NCBI RefSeq assembly: GCF_900111605.1 | Contig: NZ_FOIA01000019.1 | Location: 1-64,000, forward strand | Origin: Nitrosomonas marina | Lineage (GTDB): Bacteria; Pseudomonadota; Gammaproteobacteria; Burkholderiales; Nitrosomonadaceae | Length of the DNA: 64,000 nt | Direction: 5' to 3' | In this document: piece by piece, positions 57,429 through 64,000 of the stretch | Layout of the letters: the number at the start of each line of letters is the position of its first letter | Position numbering within the stretch: position 1 is the first letter of the stretch | The notes under the pieces: generated by a model | Databases searched by the model: none | What the model was told of the DNA's origin: nothing | The model's input: only the letters and a program-made list of their open reading frames with translations | Made by a program: the position numbers and the translations under genes

Positions 57429-59012
57429 ATGAAATCCGCAAATCCTGGATCAAAAATCAATAAAAAATCCGGCCGTCTGACAGTACGTAATGCGACCTTG
57501 AAAGATGTACCCGCACTGGTTGAACTCGTTGCGCGGGTGTATCGGAACACTAGTATTCCAGCCTATACTGAAGGCGCATTGAACGGCCAGATAAACAATT
57601 TTTCCGAAGGTCAGCTCGTGGCCGTTTATGATGAAGAGCTGGTTGGCTATTGCGCCAGTTTCAGAATTTCTGGAAAGATCGCACTGCGGCCGCATACCTG
57701 GGTTGAAATTACCGGTAATGGTTACGCCTCGCGGCATAATCCCGATGGCGAATATCTGTACGGAATGGAAGTCTGCGTAGATCCAAATTTTCGCGGCTAT
57801 CGGATCGGCCAGCGGTTTTATAATGCCCGCAAACAGCTCTGCCAGGACCTCGGTCTAAAAGGCATTATTTTTGCAGGCAGGCTGCCCAGCTATGCCAAAA
57901 GAGCCAGACGCTACCCGGATGTCGAATCATACGTGCAGCAGATTGTACAAAAAACACTGCGCGACCCGGTACTTTCGTTCCAGTTGCACAATAACTTCGA
58001 AGTTCTCGGCGTCATCAAAGATTATTTGCCTGAAGATCGTGATTCACTGGGCTACGGCGTACACCTGATCTGGTACAATCCTGGCGTACCGGAAGAATCA
58101 GAGATCAAACGCCACAAAAACTTCGGTGGCCGCATGCAGGAAACGGTTCGCATTGGCACTGTACAGTACATGATGCGAAAAGTAAGCTCGTTTGACGAAT
58201 TTATCAGCTTTATCGAGTATTTTGTCGACGTTATTGCTGATTACAACGGCGACTTCGTGGTTTTCCCTGAACTGTTCACACTGCAGTTACTCTCGATTGA
58301 AGACCAGCGTCTGTCTCCGGCAGAATCGATTGCGGCACTGACCAAATATACTGAACGTTTTACCAAAGCGATGCGCGATATGGCGCTACGCTACAACATA
58401 AACATCATAGCCGGCACGCATCCGACGCACATGCCGTCCGGTCGTGTTGAAAATATTTCATATATTTTTTTACGCGATGGCTCCATCCATCAACAACCGA
58501 AAATTCACCCGACACCCGACGAAGTGTACTGGTGGAATATTGAAGGCGGAAACACGTTGAAAGCCATTGAAACGGACTGCGGTTCGATTGGTGTTTTGAT
58601 TTGCTATGATGCCGAATTTCCGGAACTGGCGCGACATCTTGTCGACCAGGGTGTTTTTCTGATTTTTGTGCCGTTCTGTACTGCGGAACGACTGGGATAT
58701 TTGCGCGTGCGCTATTGTAGCCAGGCACGCGCTGTGGAAAATCAGGTCTATGTAGTAATGTCGGGCAACGTGGGCAACTTGCCGAATGTGGCAAACATGG
58801 ATGTCCAGTATGCGCAAAGCTGTATCCTGACGCCCTGTGATTTCCCATTTTCCCGGGATGGTATTGCTGCGGATACAACCCCGAATGTAGAAACCATCGC
58901 ACTGGCTGATGTGCGTCCGGATTCGTTACGTACGGCGCGCAATGCAGGTACCGTACAGAATCTCAAGGACAGGCGCCACGACCTGTATTCTGTACATTGG
59001 CGCGGCAAGTAA
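57429..59012 (+). CDS. GNAT acetyltransferase fused to a nitrilase/carbon-nitrogen hydrolase
   Basis: 527 residues from ATG 57429, two enzymes in one chain. Residues about 15-215 form a GNAT domain (RNATLKDVPALVELVARVYR, YLYGMEVCVDPNFRGYRIGQ with the acetyl-CoA R/Q-x-x-G-x-G/A loop). Residues about 235-520 form a nitrilase-superfamily hydrolase with the E-K-C triad: glutamate in FVVFPELFTLQ, lysine in QQPKIHPTPDE, and cysteine in IGVLICYDAEFPE. The same fusion is found across bacteria and its substrate is unknown; an amidase on an acyl- or amino-modified metabolite is a guess. A DUF1499 gene follows. Confidence 0.9.
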   Translation: MKSANPGSKINKKSGRLTVRNATLKDVPALVELVARVYRNTSIPAYTEGALNGQINNFSEGQLVAVYDEELVGYCASFRISGKIALRPHTWVEITGNGYASRHNPDGEYLYGMEVCVDPNFRGYRIGQRFYNARKQLCQDLGLKGIIFAGRLPSYAKRARRYPDVESYVQQIVQKTLRDPVLSFQLHNNFEVLGVIKDYLPEDRDSLGYGVHLIWYNPGVPEESEIKRHKNFGGRMQETVRIGTVQYMMRKVSSFDEFISFIEYFVDVIADYNGDFVVFPELFTLQLLSIEDQRLSPAESIAALTKYTERFTKAMRDMALRYNINIIAGTHPTHMPSGRVENISYIFLRDGSIHQQPKIHPTPDEVYWWNIEGGNTLKAIETDCGSIGVLICYDAEFPELARHLVDQGVFLIFVPFCTAERLGYLRVRYCSQARAVENQVYVVMSGNVGNLPNVANMDVQYAQSCILTPCDFPFSRDGIAADTTPNVETIALADVRPDSLRTARNAGTVQNLKDRRHDLYSVHWRGK

Positions 59013-59032
59013 TTTCTGGCTTTAAACATAAT

Positions 59033-59767
59033 ATGCTCAAACACATAAATCTTGGCAAATTCAGCACCTGGCTGGCGCTTTTCTCGGGATTACTTGCAGT
59101 CGCTGCTGTTATTCTTCACCGTATGGAAACTGTCAGCTTTCAGATTGCGCTGCCCGGACTGGCAATTTCAGCCTTCACTGGATTAATAGCAGCTCTTTCG
59201 GGTATTGTTGGACTGTTTATCGCCATGTACCAACGAAGAAGCGCTCTTTCATCTCTAACCGGTTCATTATTGGGTTTTATCGTGGCCATGCCGACAGTGT
59301 TTACAATACTGGCCGCATCAGACCTGCCCCGCATTCATGATATCAGCACGGATCTCAATAATCCGCCGCAATTTACTGCAATACCGTCGTTACGCAAAGC
59401 CACCGATAACCCGCTGGACCGCCTGAAACCGGACAATCTTGCCCAACTACAACGATCAGGCTATCCAGACCTGAAACCACTGCAGCTCGACCGGCCTGCG
59501 TCTGTTGTATTTGAACAATCCCTGCAATTGGTCAAATCACATGGCTGGCGTATTGCAACTGCTTCTGCTGATCAGGGTAAAATCGAGGCAACTGCCACCA
59601 CGCCCGTCATGGCGTTTAAAGACGATATAGTCATACGAGTACAACGTAACGGAGAACTTACACAAGTGGACATGCGCTCAGTTTCGCGCGTTGGAGTCAG
59701 CGATCTCGGAGCAAATGCAGCGCGTATACATGATTTTTTAAATAACTTGAAGGAATTAAACAACTAA
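59033..59767 (+). CDS. DUF1499 membrane protein
   Basis: 244 residues from ATG 59033, which begins MLKHINLGKFSTWLALFSG. Three N-terminal membrane helices (LALFSGLLAVAAVIL, LAISAFTGLIAALSGIVGLFI, LLGFIVAMPTVFTILAA) precede a C-terminal DUF1499 domain with PPQFTAIPSLRKATDNPLDR, SHGWRIATASADQGKIEATA and VDMRSVSRVGVSDLGANAAR. The family is uncharacterised and often has such a membrane anchor. It starts 20 bases after the GNAT-nitrilase gene and is convergent with ftsH. Confidence 0.85.
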   Translation: MLKHINLGKFSTWLALFSGLLAVAAVILHRMETVSFQIALPGLAISAFTGLIAALSGIVGLFIAMYQRRSALSSLTGSLLGFIVAMPTVFTILAASDLPRIHDISTDLNNPPQFTAIPSLRKATDNPLDRLKPDNLAQLQRSGYPDLKPLQLDRPASVVFEQSLQLVKSHGWRIATASADQGKIEATATTPVMAFKDDIVIRVQRNGELTQVDMRSVSRVGVSDLGANAARIHDFLNNLKELNN

Positions 59768-59794
59768 ATCAGTAATCAGCAAGAACCCCTGTTT

Positions 59795-61618
59795 TCATTC
59801 TTCTTCTTTCCTCTGTATCTTCCGTTTTAACGCTTCAATCTCCGGCTGGTTAAGTGTTTCGGTTTTTAATAATTCTTCAGCTGTCTGGTCCAGCAAGGCT
59901 CTGTTGGTCTGCAATATATTAACAGCACGTTCCAATGCATGGTCAATCAACTCACGTACCGTAGCGTCAACACGGTTGGCAGTTTCTTCACTGTATGTAC
60001 GTGTCTGCGGCATGGGTATGTTCGGTTGCAAAAAGGCGGATTGCTCCCGGTCATAGGCCACATGCCCCAACGCACTACTCATGCCGTAACGCAAAACCAT
60101 AGCGCGTGCAACATCTGTTGCGCGCGCCAGATCATCAGCGGCGCCTGTCGATACCTCCTTAAAGACAACCTGCTCGGCGGCCCTGCCCCCAAGCAAAACC
60201 GCCATTTTGTTCTGTAGCTCAACCTGGGTCATCAGAAATCGGTCTTCTGTCGGTCGCTGGATGGTGTACCCAAGGGCTCCAATACCGCGTGGAATAATAG
60301 AAATCTTATGCACCTCGTCGGTGTTTGGCAGCGCCAGCGCAACCATGGCATGACCGAGTTCATGAAACGCCACGACTCGTCTTTCATTAGGGTTTAATAA
60401 CCGGTTACGCTTTTCAAGACCTGCAACAATACGCTCTATGGCATTGTTAAAATCATCCATCGTGACCGAGGTCGCATTCCGCCGTGTAGCAAGCAGGGCA
60501 GCTTCATTGATCAGATTGGCCAGATCCGCGCCTGTGAATCCGGGCGTCAAAGCCGCAATTTGATCGATTTGCACATCGGTATCCAGCATCACTTTCCGGA
60601 TATGAACCGCAAGTATTTGTTCACGCCCCAGTTTATCTGGCCTGTCAACCAGCACCTGGCGATCGAACCGTCCTGCGCGCAGCAGCGCCGGATCAAGAAT
60701 TTCCGGACGATTGGTCGCGCCCAACAGCACGATACCGCTGGTAGGATCAAAACCATCAAGCTCTGCCAGCAACTGATTCAACGTTTGTTCTTTTTCATCA
60801 TGCCCGCCACCAAGTCCGTAAGCGCCACGGGCACGGCCCAGTGCATCAAGTTCGTCAATAAAAATGATCGCGGGCGCCATCTGCCGCGCCTGTTCGAACA
60901 AGTCACGAACTCGTGCCGCACCCACTCCGACAAACATTTCGACAAACTCGGAACCGGAAATGGAGAAAAACGGCACGCCTGCTTCTCCAGCGACAGCGCG
61001 CGCCAGCAAGGTTTTGCCGGTACCGGGCGGCCCCACCAGCAAAATGCCCTTTGGCGCACGCCCACCCAGACGGCCGTAGCCTGAAGGGTCTTTCAGAAAA
61101 TTGATGATTTCAACCAGTTCATCCTTGGCCTCATCAACACCTGCAACATCGGCAAATGTTACTTTGGTTTCCTTCTCGACAAACACCTTGGCCCGGCTTT
61201 TACCGATTGACATCATGCCCTCACTGACACCACCGCCCATGCGGCGGATAATAAACAGCCAGATTCCGATAAAAATTGCCATTGGCAACAACCAGGACAG
61301 GATATCGCGTATCCAGGTACTTTTTACAATACCGCTGTATTCAACGTGATACTTTTCCAGCTCTTCGGCAAATTCCGGTTCTACCCGCGTAGTGACAAAC
61401 TCCTTGAAACCGTCAGCATGTCGTGTTTTAAGGGAACCGTATATATGCTGGTCGGTGATCGAGATCTTTTCGATCTGGCCCTGTTCAAGTAGATGCTGAA
61501 AACGGCTGTAAGGAATCGGTTCGATCTGTGTGTACTGGCTATAAAGACTTTGAAGAAACAGCACACCAAGCACTGCAGCAACAACATACCAGAAATTGAT
61601 TTGTTCTTTTTTGTCCAT
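59795..61618 (-). CDS. ftsH: FtsH-type ATP-dependent zinc metalloprotease
   Basis: 607 residues from ATG 61618 ([12 protein letters not shown]; an in-frame start 24 bases upstream adds unconserved residues). Two membrane helices ([39 protein letters not shown]) flank a periplasmic domain. The AAA module has Walker A GPPGTGKT (about 195-202), Walker [12 protein letters not shown] and the second region of homology [20 protein letters not shown]. The protease zinc site is HELGH (about 416). The MDKKxQxNFWYV start marks the FtsH2-type paralogue rather than the canonical ftsH beside rrmJ. Confidence 0.94.
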   Translation of the reverse strand: MDKKEQINFWYVVAAVLGVLFLQSLYSQYTQIEPIPYSRFQHLLEQGQIEKISITDQHIYGSLKTRHADGFKEFVTTRVEPEFAEELEKYHVEYSGIVKSTWIRDILSWLLPMAIFIGIWLFIIRRMGGGVSEGMMSIGKSRAKVFVEKETKVTFADVAGVDEAKDELVEIINFLKDPSGYGRLGGRAPKGILLVGPPGTGKTLLARAVAGEAGVPFFSISGSEFVEMFVGVGAARVRDLFEQARQMAPAIIFIDELDALGRARGAYGLGGGHDEKEQTLNQLLAELDGFDPTSGIVLLGATNRPEILDPALLRAGRFDRQVLVDRPDKLGREQILAVHIRKVMLDTDVQIDQIAALTPGFTGADLANLINEAALLATRRNATSVTMDDFNNAIERIVAGLEKRNRLLNPNERRVVAFHELGHAMVALALPNTDEVHKISIIPRGIGALGYTIQRPTEDRFLMTQVELQNKMAVLLGGRAAEQVVFKEVSTGAADDLARATDVARAMVLRYGMSSALGHVAYDREQSAFLQPNIPMPQTRTYSEETANRVDATVRELIDHALERAVNILQTNRALLDQTAEELLKTETLNQPEIEALKRKIQRKEEE

Positions 61619-61874
61619 GAAGATCCAGATCGGTTTCGACAAACGAAATAATCAAGCAGTTTATGCTAGATCGCACCAAAATATGTATTACACAGCATTT
61701 ATTTCATTTTTGCTTCCGGTACGATCAATCGTTGGGGCTGCACGATCTCTACAGAAAATATCAGGTTCGCGCGTAAAAACCTTCGTTAATCTATATGAGA
61801 TGGTCTGAACAGTCGTAATGTTCATTGCTCGTCAATGTTTGACAGGCTGCATATTCAATTCATAAAGAGATATA

Positions 61875-62552
61875 TTATTGCGATCTGGCAGCCATGATAG
61901 CGTCTAGATTTTCTTTAGCTTCCTCATTACCCTGGGCTGCTGCCTTTTCAAACCATTCAATCGCTGTTTCTTCGTCGCGGGTAACGCCTTCGCCTACATA
62001 ATACATCGCACCCAGATTATTTTGTGCGTCAACATGACCTTGCTCAGCTGCTTGTTTGAACAATTCCACCGCTTGCTGCATATCCCGCTCGACGCCTTCA
62101 CCATTTGCATACAATAAGCCAAGATTAAACTGCGCATCAGCATATCCCTGTTCGGCGGAACGATAAAACCAGCCTGCAGCCAGTTCTGCATCATTATCCA
62201 GAACCTGACCGGTTACCGTTTTGGAAACCGCTTCGCCAGTATAGTACATAACACCAAGGCCGTTTTGTGCAACAGGATCACCAGCCTTTGCCTTTTCAAG
62301 CAGTTCCTGAAATTTCTCACCTGGTGTTTTGCCGTCTTCAGTACTGCCGGGCAGTATCTGTTCTCTAAGTTCGTTTATTTCCTCCTCTGACAATCCCTCA
62401 CTTAGAAAAGACGGTAACTCATCCATTGTTGTCACCTCGGTCATTGTCTGAGTCGCTGAATCACCGGCTGATTTATCACCTGATGATTCGCCTCCACAAC
62501 CAGACAATGCAATCAACGGTGCAACAAGTAATAAAACAGTCTTAATTTTCAT
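61875..62552 (-). CDS. Sel1-repeat lipoprotein
   Basis: 225 residues from ATG 62552, with AAAGGA upstream. Signal peptide with lipobox ALSGC, an acidic region, then four Sel1-like repeats of about 36 residues (VAQNGLGVMYYTGEAVSK, GYADAQFNLGLLYANGEGVE, GHVDAQNNLGAMYYVGEGVT, AIEWFEKAAAQGNEEAKENL). Sel1 solenoids bind partner proteins. It has a matching neighbour: the ankyrin-repeat gene upstream is also exported and of similar size. Function unknown. Confidence 0.88.
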   Translation of the reverse strand: MKIKTVLLLVAPLIALSGCGGESSGDKSAGDSATQTMTEVTTMDELPSFLSEGLSEEEINELREQILPGSTEDGKTPGEKFQELLEKAKAGDPVAQNGLGVMYYTGEAVSKTVTGQVLDNDAELAAGWFYRSAEQGYADAQFNLGLLYANGEGVERDMQQAVELFKQAAEQGHVDAQNNLGAMYYVGEGVTRDEETAIEWFEKAAAQGNEEAKENLDAIMAARSQ

Positions 62553-62732
62553 TTTGATATATCCTTTACTACTATGGTTGTTAATCAATTCTTGAACAAA
62601 AAATCAAGAATAGGTTTGTTAAAATATAATAATTATCCGCCAAAAGCGGTCTGCAGCCTTGAACGCTCAGTGGAATCATCGCGATTCATCAAAAAAAACA
62701 GCCATTGTGCATGATAAGCTGTTTAAAATATT

Positions 62733-63524
62733 TCATCGGGCACCCGCTTTTTTGAGCATTTCAGCAGCTTCACCATGGCGGTAAACATTTGCCAGTGTCA
62801 GGGCCGTGGCGCCATTCTCTGCTTTGATATTCACGTCCGCATTGGCCGCCAATAATACATAGATTACGCCGAGATGACCATGCTGCGCCGCCAGCATCAA
62901 TGCCGTGGCACCGTTCTCCAGCTGAAAATCCACATTGGCTCCGGCTTCGAGCAACATATGCGTTGCCTGTTGATGTCCACCACGAGCGGCGAGCATCAGC
63001 GCTGTCATGCCATCGCTGTTTCGCTGCACATTCAAATCAGCTCTGGCAGCCAGTAATTGTTGCATAACCTCCCTGCGGTCTCTTTTGGCAGCCAATATCA
63101 AAGCCGTTTCTCCCGTATCCGTCGCTGTGGCATTGACAGCCGCACCCAATGGTAATAGCAATTCGACCAAATGATTTCGCCCGTCCCGTGCAGCCTGAAT
63201 TAATGCAGTATAACCGTTGTCACCTCGGTATTCTATGTCGGCACCTCTATCAATCAGGCGCTGAACAATTGGTTTGCTTCCTTTTTGTATACCCGCAAAA
63301 AATGCTTTATTGATTGTGTCCTGAGATAAATCCTGTTCATCTTCGAGAATTTCTTTGACCAAAGGCACATTACCTTTTGCAGCAGCATTGATTAATACTT
63401 CGTCACTTGCTTCGGCCTCTGTTTCAGCTGCCTGCACCCATGCACATGTAAAGCAGATACACAGGCCAAAAATCCAATTAACCAATTGTATATATTGCGG
63501 TTTTTGTGTTTTGAAATCAGTCAT
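62733..63524 (-). CDS. Exported ankyrin-repeat protein
   Basis: 263 residues from ATG 63524 with AGGAG seven bases before it. A signal peptide (LVNWIFGLCICFTCAWVQA) is followed by about six ankyrin repeats (GDNGYTALIQAARDGRNHLV, TDTGETALILAAKRDRREVM, SDGMTALMLAARGGHQQATH, ENGATALMLAAQHGHLGVIY, ENGATALTLANVYRHGEAAE). Periplasmic ankyrin proteins occur as chaperone-like partners, for example near catalase in Pseudomonas; no such partner is visible here. Separated from the Sel1 gene by 180 bases. Confidence 0.9.
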   Translation of the reverse strand: MTDFKTQKPQYIQLVNWIFGLCICFTCAWVQAAETEAEASDEVLINAAAKGNVPLVKEILEDEQDLSQDTINKAFFAGIQKGSKPIVQRLIDRGADIEYRGDNGYTALIQAARDGRNHLVELLLPLGAAVNATATDTGETALILAAKRDRREVMQQLLAARADLNVQRNSDGMTALMLAARGGHQQATHMLLEAGANVDFQLENGATALMLAAQHGHLGVIYVLLAANADVNIKAENGATALTLANVYRHGEAAEMLKKAGAR

Positions 63525-63839
63525 ACAAATACTCCTAAATTTTTTATCTCTACACATCACAAATATTTAATCATTCAATTCATCAACTTACTGCAGATTG
63601 AGCGCAGTAGCCAATTAGAAGAACGAAGGAATGAATGACTCGAATTGAAAACCTGTCAAAATGTATATTTTCTTTTTGATTATGGCTTGCTTTTTTTTAA
63701 CTGTAAATCCATTGCCTTTTGGGAAAATCAGCTTTGTATCGCTTGCTGCCTGTCCTTACAAAAAACATACGCTGGCATTGATCGACGTTCGTGGTCTTAT
63801 ACTGCCGTTTATCTGCCTGACGCAGAAGTTGGTTGATAA
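63525..63839. other. Intergenic region at the right edge
   Basis: 315 bases between the ankyrin gene and the partial gene entering from the right. T-rich around 63661-63705. Short overlapping frames are present but have no ribosome site or conserved feature. Nothing recognised. Confidence 0.4.
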
Positions 63840-64000
63840 TCATTGAAACCGCTTGATCCATTTCTGTAATAGCTGGCGGTATCGCCAGTGTTCCACTTCC
63901 AGGTAATGGCGACTGGTATCTTTATAACAGATACCTCCGCCAAGATCGAGCTGCGACTCTGCTTTTTGACGTCGCAGCAGATCGGCTGCAGGTCGGCCGT
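63840..64000 (-). CDS. C-terminal part of an unidentified protein, cut by the window edge
   Basis: The minus strand from the right edge reads GRPAADLLRRQKAESQLDLG, GGICYKDTSRHYLEVEHWRY and RQLLQKWIKRFQ, with TGA at 63840-63842. It is protein-like: balanced composition, basic amphipathic C-terminal helix. I do not recognise the family from the last 52 residues. The start lies beyond 64000. Confidence 0.6.
   Translation of the reverse strand, partial: GRPAADLLRRQKAESQLDLGGGICYKDTSRHYLEVEHWRYRQLLQKWIKRFQ

Noticed and set aside
63645-63846. Two overlapping ~60-codon frames near the right edge
   Set aside because: No ribosome sites, and they overlap the stop of the gene entering from the right; likely chance frames in T-rich DNA.

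Overview
The window reads as chromosome of a betaproteobacterium of the Nitrosomonadales type (Nitrosomonas-like). This is an inference from gene content and protein flavour: queA-tgt-yajC-secDF, queG/tsaE-amiC, squalene synthase-hpnA, a second FtsH, and very large TonB machinery. No rRNA or ammonia-oxidation marker lies inside the window. Most of the sequence is ordinary housekeeping DNA, with two decayed integration sites at tRNA genes and one defence locus.

Layout. 1-1.7 kb: a 5'-truncated transposase, a tyrosine integrase that has lost its catalytic tyrosine, a cluster of TTACTCAC repeats, and the tRNA-Ser(GGA) that was probably the integration target. 1.8-15.6 kb: an exported protein, dcd, the Fe-S carrier apbC, metG, yggS, an Mth938-like protein, rnk, a mutarotase, purT, queG and, divergently, tsaE-amiC. 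15.7-22.9 kb: an Mla-type lipid transporter whose permease is fused to a STAS domain, lptM-lysA, and squalene synthase with hpnA (hopanoid-type lipids). 22.9-31.4 kb: a seven-gene minus-strand operon in transcription order DUF3450, large TtpC-like ExbB, ExbB, ExbD, TonB, TPR protein and a ~1070-residue TonB-dependent receptor. It diverges from an orphan phoB, and the shared intergenic region carries a textbook PHO box followed by a -10 element.

32.7-37.1 kb: hypC-hypD-hypE-hypX, NiFe-hydrogenase maturation genes without hydrogenase structural genes here. 37-39.5 kb: L,D-transpeptidase, an Lpp-like lipoprotein with a strong terminator, a hotdog thioesterase and a DsbA-family protein. 39.6-46.3 kb: a type I restriction-modification operon hsdR-hsdS-(GIY-YIG/DUF4357)-hsdM with a nuclease-like gene wedged between hsdS and hsdM. 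46.5 kb: an MsrB-MsrA fusion.

47.6-50.6 kb is a mobile-element graveyard next to tRNA-Leu(CAA). It holds a mobilisation gene remnant, a frameshifted relaxase tail, an IS5-type transposase tail, an integrase N-terminal stub, an intact ParD antitoxin with a frameshifted ParE toxin, and a small apparently intact lipoprotein gene. 50.9-64 kb: queA, tgt, yajC, secD, secF, dedA, a GNAT-nitrilase fusion, a DUF1499 membrane protein, an FtsH paralogue, Sel1 and ankyrin repeat proteins, and a gene entering from the right edge.

The most interesting coherent unit is the phoB/PHO-box/TonB region (22.9-32.6 kb). It resembles the Vibrio TonB2-TtpC architecture, but its position suggests phosphate-linked control rather than the usual iron logic. 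The second most interesting is the extra GIY-YIG gene translationally embedded in the type I RM operon.
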